From Flavobacterium sp. UBA7680 (GTDB lineage Bacteria > Bacteroidota > Bacteroidia > Flavobacteriales > Flavobacteriaceae), in the NCBI RefSeq assembly GCF_002482975.1, contig NZ_DLHA01000025.1, positions 1-24,983 on the forward strand: a DNA stretch of 24,983 nucleotides, given 5' to 3'. The position numbers and the translations under genes were made by a program. Below the pieces are notes generated by a model that worked only from the letters and a program-made list of their open reading frames with translations, had not been told where the DNA came from and did no database searches. This document shows, in pieces, positions 1 through 6,633 of the stretch. Positions within the stretch are counted from its first letter, which is position 1, and every line of letters starts with the position of its first letter.

Positions 1-20
1 ATGTCGTCGCCTTTCTTTTG
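1..20 (+). other. Left-edge fragment, 3' end of an unidentified gene
   Basis: The first 20 bases lie directly before a strong terminator, so they are probably the 3' end of a plus-strand gene that enters from the left. One frame ends in TGA at 18-20. Alternatively, CGTCGCC at 5-11 could be the 3' acceptor strand of a tRNA. Too little sequence is present to decide. Confidence 0.25.
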
Positions 21-52
21 AAAAACCCTATCCAAATCGGATAGGGTTTTTT
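21..52 (+). terminator. Rho-independent terminator
   Basis: Perfect 13-bp stem (21-33 with 39-51) around a 5-nt loop, ending in a T run. The 5' arm begins with an A run, so the hairpin could work in both directions. It ends whatever gene enters from the left edge. Confidence 0.85.
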
Positions 53-83
53 GTTTTTAGAACATTTTTTTTAATCTAAAACC

Positions 84-113
84 AAGAAAGGAATCTAGCG
101 ATATTCCTTTCTT
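84..113. terminator. Second hairpin, probable terminator
   Basis: Perfect 11-bp inverted repeat AAGAAAGGAAT / ATTCCTTTCTT (84-94 with 103-113) and an 8-nt loop, preceded by a T-rich stretch (65-72) that would follow the stem on the minus strand. It is either a back-up terminator or a spacer hairpin. Bases 114-340 hold no gene or clear promoter that I can support. Confidence 0.5.
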
Positions 114-340
114 TTATATCGAAATTATATTAGTTGTACTTTTAGATAGATAATGTCTTAAATCTTAGTTTTTGCTTGTTATTTGCAGGCTTTAAAACTA
201 TTTCATTTCTATTTTGTCTTTAGACCATCTATCATTCTAGTTTGATGGACTTTTAAATGTACCATTAAATCAAAAAAAAAGCTTTAATTTTAAATTGAAA
301 TCTTTCTCCTATTTTGAAAGAGTAATTTAAAAAGTTTGGA

Positions 341-934
341 ATGTCACAAATTAACGCAAACCCAAAAGTTGATTTCTTTTTTGATGAAGCGAAGAAATGG
401 CAGGCAGAATTAGAAATAATGAGAACAATTGCCCTCGATTGTCAATTAACTGAAGAATTAAAATGGGGAGTTCCTTGCTATACTTATAAAGAAAGTAACG
501 TCGTATTAATTCATGCTTTTAAAGAATATTGTGCCTTTTTGTTTTTTAAAGGTGCTTTATTAAAAGATACAGATGGTATTTTGATCCAGCAATCTGAAAA
601 TGTTCAGGCAGCTCGTCAAATACGATTTACAAATCTTAAAGAAATTGTCGAATTAAAAGACATTTTAAAAACATATATTTATCAGGCAATAGAAATTGAG
701 AAGGCTGGTTTGAAAGTAGAACTGAAAAAAACTTCTGAATTTGCCGTTTCCGAAGAGTTTCAAAAGAAATTAGATGAAATGCCAAATCTCCAAAAAGCTT
801 TTCATGCTTTAACTCCAGGAAGACAAAGAGCTTATTTGCTTCATTTTTCGCAACCCAAACAATCCAAAACCAGAGAGGCGAGAGTAGAAAAAAATATTCC
901 AAACATATTAGACGGTAAAGGACTTAATGATTAG
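341..934 (+). CDS. YdeI/OmdA family protein (DUF1801-like N-terminus)
   Basis: A cytosolic protein of 197 residues. The N-terminal half (about 15-120) resembles the DUF1801/YdhG fold, with the LKWGVPCYTY segment near residue 40 typical of that family. The C-terminal part carries the YdeI/OmdA signature: the segment LTPGRQRAYLLHF at about 156-168, then a basic stretch and a KNIPNILDGKGLND end. YdeI-type proteins are linked to envelope stress and bacteriocin tolerance in enterobacteria, but the biochemical role is unknown, so no reaction is assigned. The start is the first ATG after stops and has no clear Shine-Dalgarno, which is normal in Bacteroidota. It is first in a four-gene plus-strand run, with 51 bp to the next gene. 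Confidence 0.85.
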   Translation: MSQINANPKVDFFFDEAKKWQAELEIMRTIALDCQLTEELKWGVPCYTYKESNVVLIHAFKEYCAFLFFKGALLKDTDGILIQQSENVQAARQIRFTNLKEIVELKDILKTYIYQAIEIEKAGLKVELKKTSEFAVSEEFQKKLDEMPNLQKAFHALTPGRQRAYLLHFSQPKQSKTREARVEKNIPNILDGKGLND

Positions 935-985
935 AGATATACATATAAGTTTTAAATTATTTGTGATAACATAAAATAAGGAAAG

Positions 986-1549
986 ATGAGTCAAAAAAAT
1001 AAATTATCATCAGAACAGCAAGAATCATTATTAAGTGTTTTAGAAGCACGTTTTGAAAATAATAAACATCGCCATCAAAATATCGAATGGGAAAAAGTAG
1101 AGTCAAAACTAAAAGCTAATCCTGAAAAACTTTGGTCACTTGACGAAATGGAAAGAACCGAAGGAGAGCCGGATGTTGTGGGCTATGATGAAAAAACTAA
1201 CGAATATATTTTTTATGATTGTGCTGCAGAAAGTCCAAAAGGGCGTAGAAGTATTTGTTACGATCACGAAGCACTAGAAAAAAGAAAAGAAAACAAGCCA
1301 AAAGACAGTGCAATAAACATGGCTTCAGAAATGGGAATTCAAATCTTGAATGAAGAAGAATATCGAGAACTTCAAAAATTGGGAAAATTTGATACCAAAA
1401 CTTCAAGCTGGATTTTAACTCCTGCAAATATTCGAAAACTTGGCGGAGCAATTTTTTCAGATTTTCGTTATGATACCGTTTTTGTATATCACAATGGCGC
1501 CGATTCGTATTATGCTGCGAGAGGCTTTCGAGGTTCATTAAGAGTTTAA
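986..1549 (+). CDS. DUF4256 family protein
   Basis: A 187-residue soluble protein that I recognise as DUF4256 from its C-terminus, where a block ending VFVYHNGADSYYAARGFRG (about 166-184) is the most conserved part, together with a central YDCAAESPKGRRSICYD segment. Length matches the family. No catalytic role is established, and the conserved charged and aromatic residues do not allow one to be inferred. There is no signal peptide or membrane segment. A purine-rich AAGGAAAG directly before the ATG may serve as the ribosome site. The next gene, the EndoV-like one, starts 16 bp after the stop, so the two are probably co-transcribed. Confidence 0.85.
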   Translation: MSQKNKLSSEQQESLLSVLEARFENNKHRHQNIEWEKVESKLKANPEKLWSLDEMERTEGEPDVVGYDEKTNEYIFYDCAAESPKGRRSICYDHEALEKRKENKPKDSAINMASEMGIQILNEEEYRELQKLGKFDTKTSSWILTPANIRKLGGAIFSDFRYDTVFVYHNGADSYYAARGFRGSLRV

Positions 1550-1565
1550 AAGAGTAAAAGAAAAT

Positions 1566-2069
1566 ATGATATTAGCCTTCGATACTTATTATTTTGATAA
1601 TAAAGCAAAAACTGTCTGCCTTGAATTTGAGAATTGGAATGAAGACAAAAACTTTAAAGTTCACACAGAAATAATTGATAATGTTTCAGAATATATTCCG
1701 GGAGAATTCTACAAAAGAGAACTTCCGTGTATTATCAGTTTGTTAAATCAGATTGATTTGGAAAATATAGAAGCTATAATTGTGGACGGATTCGTATATT
1801 TAGATGATGATAAAAAATATGGATTAGGCGGACGTTTATTTGAAAAGCTAAATAGTAAAATTCCGATCATTGGTGTGGCCAAAACTAATTTTGCAAGTAT
1901 CGAAAAAGATAAAAAGCCTTTGTTAAGAGGCGACAGCGCAAAACCATTATTTGTAACATCTATTGGAATTGATTTAGAAGAAGCTTTCCAAAAAGTTGAA
2001 ACTATGGCGGGTGAATTTAGAATGCCGACTTTATTGAAAGAGTTAGATCGTTTAACGAAAGAACTTTAA
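1566..2069 (+). CDS. Short, divergent endonuclease V-like protein
   Basis: Endonuclease V cleaves DNA (or RNA) near deaminated purines such as inosine. Several family landmarks are readable: D6 in the first strand, YIPGEFYKRE at 43-52 (E52 matches the catalytic Glu of the FRE motif), D74 in VDG, GLGGRLFE at 86-93, GVAK at 103-106, and an RGDSAKPLFVTSIG block at 121-134. At 167 residues it is shorter than enterobacterial Nfi, about 220, mainly at the N-terminus. The TGHR-type segment that supplies a conserved His in Nfi is replaced here by TSIGID, so that His is missing. Activity may therefore be altered. It is packed between the DUF4256 gene and the membrane protein gene, with only 6 bp before the next start. 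Confidence 0.8.
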   Translation: MILAFDTYYFDNKAKTVCLEFENWNEDKNFKVHTEIIDNVSEYIPGEFYKRELPCIISLLNQIDLENIEAIIVDGFVYLDDDKKYGLGGRLFEKLNSKIPIIGVAKTNFASIEKDKKPLLRGDSAKPLFVTSIGIDLEEAFQKVETMAGEFRMPTLLKELDRLTKEL

Positions 2070-2075
2070 TTTTTT

Positions 2076-3446
2076 ATGGATATACAACTTTGGAATCAAA
2101 TCGAAAATTTTGATCTCGACAACCCAAATGATCAATACGGATTTTCAACAAGATTAGCATTCGAAAATAGTTGGACTATTTATTTTACTAAAACAGCGAT
2201 TTTAGAATATAAAAAATTCATGTATCTGGCCGCAACTTCAAGCGAAATGGTTTCTCCTTCAGAAATTGTTGATATTGTCTGGCATCAGCATTTAATATTT
2301 ACAAATTCGTATTCTGATCTATGCACAATTTTATCAAAAAGAATTGAGCATATTCCATCAACACACAATAAGGCTGAACACGGGAAATTTCATAAAGCCA
2401 AAGAAGTTACTAAAAACTTATACGAATTAAATTTTGGAAAACAGCCTAAAGAAATTTGGACTTTTGGAAATCCAATGGATTCACTTCAATTAGACAACGC
2501 TAATTATAATCTCGGAATATTAAAAATATTTTTTTTAGGGGCATTTATACTTTTAAGTTTTCCTATTTCTCTTCTTCTAAAACCAATTTTGATTCAAATT
2601 GATAATCCATATTTTGCATGGTATTACATATTCTTGTTTGCTTTGGTAACATTTTTATTAATGCAATTTGTTAAGAAAGCTTGTGATTCGTTGATTGAAA
2701 AAATTAAGTCGAAATTAATCATCAGCAATCTTACACCTTTAGAATTGGTCTTCTTTCAAAAAAATAATTTAGACTATGTAATTCATGGAGTCGTAAATAA
2801 TTTAATTGAAAATAGAAGAATACAGGTTACAGGCAATAAATTAAACTTAATCGATGATACGCTAACAAATAATCAATATGAAAATTGTGTTATTGAAATC
2901 ATGAAAGAGTATGATTTAATTCCTTATCTACAGATACATCAGTTAATTATAAACAAACCAATATTTCAACAATTAAAAAAAGGAGTTGAAAAAATTAGAG
3001 AAACGATTTTAGATTCTAAGCAATTTTTATTTATCATAAAAGTAGCGTTGGTAGTTTTTGGACTTCTTTTAAATATAGGCTTTAGCAGAATTATTACAGG
3101 AGTTTCTAGAGATAAGGCTATAACTAATATTGTTATTATAACCATAATTTTAGCTGCTATATCTTATCGTTACTATAAGAAAATTGTAAACTATTTATTT
3201 TTTCATACAATTCACTCCTCTTTTAAAGAAGGAAAAAGCAATATTAATGTTGAACAAGACTGGCAGTGGAATTATTTTTTATACGGAGGTCTGGCAGTTT
3301 CTTTTATGCCTTTGGTTATGCCTGCAAATAACAACTTTATATCATCAAATAGTGGTTCAGGATGTGGAAGTTCTGGTGGAAGCTCGTGCGGCAGTTCTTG
3401 TGGGAGTTCGTGCGGAAGCTCATGTGGCGGCTGCGGTGGTGACTAA
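2076..3446 (+). CDS. TIGR04222-type membrane protein with GRDP-like N-terminus and Gly/Ser/Cys tail
   Basis: A 456-residue membrane protein. Residues 40-85 contain EYKKFMYLAA, then IVDIVWHQHLIF with WHQH at 69-72, and Y79..C83. This pattern matches the glycine-rich-domain-protein (DUF1399/GRDP) family of plants and fungi. Predicted membrane segments lie near 147-170, 178-198, 317-340, 348-366 and 400-416. The tail (423-456) is low-complexity Gly/Ser with six cysteines at 430, 438, 442, 446, 450 and 453, mostly four residues apart. Bacterial proteins of this build are classed under TIGR04222; their function is unknown. The tail could bind metal or be cross-linked, but that is inference. It is the last gene of the run that begins at 341. 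Confidence 0.75.
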   Translation: MDIQLWNQIENFDLDNPNDQYGFSTRLAFENSWTIYFTKTAILEYKKFMYLAATSSEMVSPSEIVDIVWHQHLIFTNSYSDLCTILSKRIEHIPSTHNKAEHGKFHKAKEVTKNLYELNFGKQPKEIWTFGNPMDSLQLDNANYNLGILKIFFLGAFILLSFPISLLLKPILIQIDNPYFAWYYIFLFALVTFLLMQFVKKACDSLIEKIKSKLIISNLTPLELVFFQKNNLDYVIHGVVNNLIENRRIQVTGNKLNLIDDTLTNNQYENCVIEIMKEYDLIPYLQIHQLIINKPIFQQLKKGVEKIRETILDSKQFLFIIKVALVVFGLLLNIGFSRIITGVSRDKAITNIVIITIILAAISYRYYKKIVNYLFFHTIHSSFKEGKSNINVEQDWQWNYFLYGGLAVSFMPLVMPANNNFISSNSGSGCGSSGGSSCGSSCGSSCGSSCGGCGGD

Positions 3447-3460
3447 TTTATTTCGTAATC

Positions 3461-3504
3461 GTCATTTTGGCTAACCAATTGTCCAAAACGACTAAAAACA
3501 ACTT
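3461..3504. promoter_or_regulatory. Candidate operator for the SDR/AraC operon
   Basis: Two overlapping patterns lie here. The first is an inverted repeat GTCATTTTGG (3461-3470) / CCAAAACGAC (3483-3492) with one mismatch in ten. The second is a direct 10-bp repeat, AAAACGACTA then AAAACAACTT (3485-3504). Paired direct sites are usual for AraC-family regulators, and the operon encodes one. The site ends 16 bp before the TTTG of the predicted -7 box. Assignment is inferred from position. Confidence 0.45.
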
Positions 3505-3516
3505 TAGGCTTCGGCT

Positions 3517-3550
3517 GATCTTTGCATTATAATTTTAAAACAATTAAAAA
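3517..3550 (+). promoter_or_regulatory. Promoter -7 region and leader of the SDR/AraC operon
   Basis: TGATCTTTG (3516-3524) is one base off the Bacteroidota -7 pattern TAnnTTTG. From TTTG to the ATG the sequence is 31/33 identical to the leader of the SDR gene at 6634, with identical spacing of 30 bp. No good -33 TTG is seen, which suggests dependence on an activator. Confidence 0.5.
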
Positions 3551-4357
3551 ATGCAAAAGACAATTTTTATTACAGGAGCTTCAACTGGTTTAGGAAAATC
3601 AGCAGCAAAATTATTTCAAAGCAAAGGCTGGCAGGTAATTGCCACCATGCGAAATCCAGAAAAGGAAACCGAACTAACTTCATTAAAAAACGTAATCGTA
3701 CTTCCGCTTGACGTTACAAATTCGGAACAAATTACAGAAACAATAAAAAACATTACAGAGAAATATTCTGTAGATGTTGTGCTAAACAATGCCGGTTACG
3801 GATTAATTGGCGCTTTAGAATCTTTAAGTGAAATTCAAATCGAACGCCAGATTGTTACAAATCTATTTGGTGTTATTAGAATTTCAAAAGCTTTTACACC
3901 TCATTTTCGTGAGAAAAAAAGCGGTACTTTTATAAATGTTACTTCTACTTTCGGATTAATTGGATTTCCGACTTGTTCTATTTACAGCGCAACAAAATTT
4001 GGTGTTGATGGCTTTTCAGAAAGTTTAGCATCAGAATTAACCCAATTCGGAATTCAGGTTAAAGTTGTCGCTCCAGGCGGAATGAAAACTGATTTTGCAA
4101 TCCGTTCTATGGAAGTTGGACAACACGAAGCGTATGAAAAATTAACCGCAGAAGTTAGTAAAGGCTATAGCGCAGAACAATTAGAGAATTATACCAATGC
4201 AGAAGATGTTGCTCAAATTATATACGAAGCGGCGACGGATAATAAAAATCAATTGCGATATATTGCAGGAAATGATGCCAACGCTTTGTATGATGAAAGA
4301 TTGAAAAATGGTGCTGAAACCCAAGTTCAGAATATAAAAGCAATGTTTACTTTTTAA
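3551..4357 (+). CDS. Short-chain dehydrogenase/reductase (SDR), AraC module
   Basis: A classical SDR of 268 residues, an NAD(P)(H)-dependent oxidoreductase of unknown substrate acting in the cytosol. The nucleotide-binding motif TGASTGLG lies at 8-15 and the structural motif NNAG at 79-82. The catalytic set is S132, Y145 and K149, with the standard 13-residue Ser-Tyr spacing. PGG at 175-177 marks the region after the active site. R34 following the second strand (ATMRNPEK) suggests NADPH preference. It is first in a tight operon with an ABM-like protein, an AraC regulator and a MazG-like protein; AraC genes next to SDR genes are common in flavobacteria and suggest inducible detoxification or carbonyl reduction. 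Confidence 0.92.
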   Translation: MQKTIFITGASTGLGKSAAKLFQSKGWQVIATMRNPEKETELTSLKNVIVLPLDVTNSEQITETIKNITEKYSVDVVLNNAGYGLIGALESLSEIQIERQIVTNLFGVIRISKAFTPHFREKKSGTFINVTSTFGLIGFPTCSIYSATKFGVDGFSESLASELTQFGIQVKVVAPGGMKTDFAIRSMEVGQHEAYEKLTAEVSKGYSAEQLENYTNAEDVAQIIYEAATDNKNQLRYIAGNDANALYDERLKNGAETQVQNIKAMFTF

Positions 4358-4368
4358 TTTAAAACAAG

Positions 4369-4674
4369 ATGAAAAATCAAGCAATAGAATTGACAACTTT
4401 TAAATTAAATGGTTTTACAACACAGCAATTTATTGATGCTAATGCAGCAATCGACGAATTTTTAAAACGTCAGAAAGGATTTCGTTCCAGAACAGTTTTC
4501 GAATTGAAAAAAGGAATGGTTTACGATATATTAGTTTGGAACAGCGCAGCAGAAGGTACAAATGCCATGCATAAATTAATGACGGAACTTAGCGATTCTG
4601 TTGTACACGACATGATTGATCAAAGTACAGTGAGCTGGAACATTGCACCAGTCGAACATTTTATAAATTTGTAA
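4369..4674 (+). CDS. ABM/dimeric alpha-beta barrel family protein
   Basis: A small 101-residue protein. An amphipathic helix (about 19-35), a GFRSRTVFELKKG strand turn and a DILVWNSAAEGTNAMHK segment (53-69) match the ferredoxin-like dimeric alpha-beta barrel fold of antibiotic-biosynthesis-monooxygenase-like proteins. The family includes quinone-forming monooxygenases, but many members have no known activity, so no reaction is claimed. It starts 11 bp after the SDR stop and its own stop is directly followed by the ATG of the AraC gene, which indicates translational coupling. Its first five codons are nearly the same as those of the AraC gene. Confidence 0.65.
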   Translation: MKNQAIELTTFKLNGFTTQQFIDANAAIDEFLKRQKGFRSRTVFELKKGMVYDILVWNSAAEGTNAMHKLMTELSDSVVHDMIDQSTVSWNIAPVEHFINL

Positions 4675-5589
4675 ATGAAAAATCAACCTAAAATATTCAA
4701 CAGCATTTCAGAACTGCATAAAGCTATGGGACAGCCAAAGCCCATGCATCCGCTTATTAGTATTTTGAATTATGGTGAAGCGATATTTGATCCCAAAGAT
4801 TTTGAAAATGGAATTATTTTAGATTTTTATAAAATCTCTTTTAAAACCCATTTTTCGGGAAAACTTCGGTACGGACATGGTTTTTATGATTTTGAAGAAG
4901 GTGGAATGTCCTTTGTTTCGCCGGGACAAATTCTAAAAATGCAGGAGGAAGAAGCGGATTACAGCGGAATGTCCTTAAATATTCATCCTGATTTTATTCG
5001 GCCTTATACATTAAATACCAATATTAAAAAGTATGGATTCTTTTCGTATACGGCATCTGAAGCTTTGTATTTATCAGAAAATGAAAAAGAAACCATTTTA
5101 GGTGTTTTTGCCAATATTCAAAATGAACTGAAAGAACGAATCGATAATTTTAGTCAAGACGTGCTTATTTCGCAAATCGAACTTTTACTTAATTATAGCA
5201 ATCGTTTTTATAACCGACAGTTTATAACCCGAAAAGCGGTTAATAATGATGTGTTTTCTAAACTAGAAATTTTATTAGAAGATTATTTTAATAACGAGAA
5301 ACCTCTTGAAAATGGTTTGCCAACCGTACAATTTGTTGCTGATGAATTAGGTTTGTCTGCCCGATATTTAAGCGATTTGCTTCGGAATCTTTCGGGACAA
5401 AATACACAGCAGTTTATTCATGATAAATTGATAGAAAAGGCAAAAGAATATATTACGAAAGGAACTTTTTCAATGTCTGAAATTGCATATAAATTAGGTT
5501 TTGAGCATCCGCAGTCTTTCAATAAATTATTTAAAAAGAAAACGAATATTAGTCCAATCGCGTTTCAGGAACAATTCAATAAAAATTAA
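4675..5589 (+). CDS. AraC family transcriptional regulator
   Basis: A 304-residue DNA-binding regulator. Residues 1-180 form a ligand or effector domain with a cupin-like beta-rich pattern. Residues about 190-304 form the AraC/XylS domain with two helix-turn-helix units, FVADELGLSARYLSDLLRN near 220-238 and MSEIAYKLGFEHPQSFNKLFKK near 267-288, the second holding the family signature. It starts immediately after the stop of the ABM-like gene with no gap. It probably controls its own operon from the repeat at 3461-3504, which is inference. The effector is unknown. Confidence 0.92.
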   Translation: MKNQPKIFNSISELHKAMGQPKPMHPLISILNYGEAIFDPKDFENGIILDFYKISFKTHFSGKLRYGHGFYDFEEGGMSFVSPGQILKMQEEEADYSGMSLNIHPDFIRPYTLNTNIKKYGFFSYTASEALYLSENEKETILGVFANIQNELKERIDNFSQDVLISQIELLLNYSNRFYNRQFITRKAVNNDVFSKLEILLEDYFNNEKPLENGLPTVQFVADELGLSARYLSDLLRNLSGQNTQQFIHDKLIEKAKEYITKGTFSMSEIAYKLGFEHPQSFNKLFKKKTNISPIAFQEQFNKN

Positions 5590-5591
5590 AT

Positions 5592-5915
5592 ATGGCATCA
5601 ATAAATTTTGAACAGCTAAAAGAACGTTCTTTAGAAATAAGAAAGCGTTATCACGAATTAGAGTTATCTCATCATGGAAGTGAATGGACAATAGAAGAAG
5701 ATGCACTAGCATTTTTGACAGATGCCGGTTTAGTTGGACGTAACGTAATGTCACAGCAAGGAAGATGGCCAAAAGCAAATACAGAACAAGAACTCAAACA
5801 TAAATTAGGAGAATCGATTTGGTGGCTGACCGTTTTAGCTGAAAGAATGAATATCGATATTGAAAAATCAACGGAGGAATTTTTATCAAGCACCGAAAAT
5901 TTGCTCGGAAAATAA
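5592..5915 (+). CDS. MazG-like protein
   Basis: A 107-residue soluble protein. WTIEEDALAFLTDAGLVGR (33-51) and KHKLGESIWWLTVLAERMNID (69-89) line up with the two metal-binding helices of MazG-type NTP pyrophosphohydrolases (EExxE ... ExxD). The match is partial: the EExxE motif is reduced to EED, and the Asp of ELGD is Glu in LGES. Catalysis on nucleotides is therefore uncertain. Similar MazG-like genes occur beside AraC/SDR genes in Bacteroidota. It begins 2 bp after the AraC stop and closes the operon. Confidence 0.7.
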   Translation: MASINFEQLKERSLEIRKRYHELELSHHGSEWTIEEDALAFLTDAGLVGRNVMSQQGRWPKANTEQELKHKLGESIWWLTVLAERMNIDIEKSTEEFLSSTENLLGK

Positions 5916-5935
5916 CTTTTATATTTTGAATCGTT

Positions 5936-5951
5936 TTTGCCAAATGACAAA
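5936..5951. promoter_or_regulatory. Candidate Crp/Fnr operator, copy 1
   Basis: TTTGCCAAATGACAAA is a dyad with 7-nt half sites TTTGnCA / TGnCAAA around AA. It sits upstream of the Crp/Fnr-family gene, with its centre 26.5 bp before the end of the TAACTTTG box. The same 19-base block, including flanks, recurs upstream of the next SDR gene. Confidence 0.65.
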
Positions 5952-5962
5952 TTCTGCGTCAA

Positions 5963-5970
5963 TAACTTTG
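5963..5970 (+). promoter_or_regulatory. -7 box of the Crp/Fnr regulator gene
   Basis: TAACTTTG fully matches the Bacteroidota -7 consensus TAnnTTTG and lies 14 bp before the ATG. The expected -33 TTG is not at the normal distance; the operator dyad occupies that place. Confidence 0.55.
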
Positions 5971-5984
5971 ATTAACTTGCTTCT

Positions 5985-6554
5985 ATGAAAGAATTTATAG
6001 ATTATATATTGCAATTTGGGACTTTAAATCAGCATCAGCTGGATTTAATTGCGAGCAAAACAACTGTATTGGAACTTAAGAAAGATGAATATTTTTCGGA
6101 AGCTGGAAAAATTGCACAGCAAGTCGGTTTTGTTTTAGACGGAATTACCCGCGTTTGTTATTACAACAATAGAGGTGAAGAAATTACCAAATATTTTATC
6201 GACGAAAATAATCTGGTTGTTGATATGGAGAGTTTTGACAATGATATTTGTTCCAATGCTTATGTGCAGGCGATAACAGATTGTAAATTGTTGGTTTTTT
6301 CTAAAAAAGACTGGAGGGAACTTTTAGAAACTATTATTGGCTGGGATGCTATAGTACATAGAATTATTTCAAAAGCATTGAGACAAAAAGTAGAAAGAAG
6401 AAGTCCGCTGGTTTCAGAAGATGCAACTACACGATATTTAATGTTTTTGAAAATTTATCCAAATGTAATCAATCGCATTCCGTTATCTTATGTGGCTTCT
6501 TATTTAGGAATTACACAATCGTCATTAAGCAGAATTAGAAAAAATATCAGTTAA
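5985..6554 (+). CDS. Crp/Fnr family transcriptional regulator
   Basis: A 189-residue regulator with an N-terminal cyclic-nucleotide-binding-like beta-barrel (about 20-110), a dimerisation helix (about 110-138) and a C-terminal winged helix. The HTH is IPLSYVASYLGITQSSLSRIRK at 165-186, close to the C-terminus. The phosphate-binding-cassette residues typical of cAMP sensing are not evident, so the ligand is unknown. Cysteines at 58, 89 and 100 do not form an Fnr-type iron-sulfur motif. Small Crp-like proteins of this build are common in Bacteroidota and usually control one or two neighbouring genes. Here the dyad upstream of this gene and of the following SDR gene suggests both are targets. 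Confidence 0.9.
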   Translation: MKEFIDYILQFGTLNQHQLDLIASKTTVLELKKDEYFSEAGKIAQQVGFVLDGITRVCYYNNRGEEITKYFIDENNLVVDMESFDNDICSNAYVQAITDCKLLVFSKKDWRELLETIIGWDAIVHRIISKALRQKVERRSPLVSEDATTRYLMFLKIYPNVINRIPLSYVASYLGITQSSLSRIRKNIS

Positions 6555-6562
6555 AATTGCTT

Positions 6563-6578
6563 TTTGCCAAATGACAAA
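6563..6578. promoter_or_regulatory. Candidate Crp/Fnr operator, copy 2
   Basis: This is the same 16-bp dyad TTTGCCAAATGACAAA as at 5936, starting 9 bp after the Crp/Fnr gene stop and upstream of the SDR gene. Its centre is 36.5 bp before the end of the CAACTTTG box (6600-6607). That is exactly 10 bp, about one helical turn, further away than in copy 1. Confidence 0.65.
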
Positions 6579-6599
6579 TGATTCCATTTTCAAAGTAAC

Positions 6600-6633
6600 C
6601 AACTTTGTATTATAATTTTAAAACAATTTAAAA
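6600..6633 (+). promoter_or_regulatory. -7 region and leader of the second SDR gene
   Basis: CAACTTTG (6600-6607) is one base off TAnnTTTG. The following leader to the ATG is nearly identical to that of the SDR gene at 3551. Confidence 0.5.

Noticed and set aside
3247..3474. 75-residue frame overlapping the end of the membrane protein gene
   Set aside because: It is a shifted reading of the Gly/Ser/Cys repeat region, rich in Ala/Val, with no family resemblance.
5936..6578. Direct repeats bounding the Crp/Fnr gene as mobile-element ends
   Set aside because: The repeated block is a dyad next to two promoters and there is no recombinase or target duplication, so an operator pair is the simpler reading.
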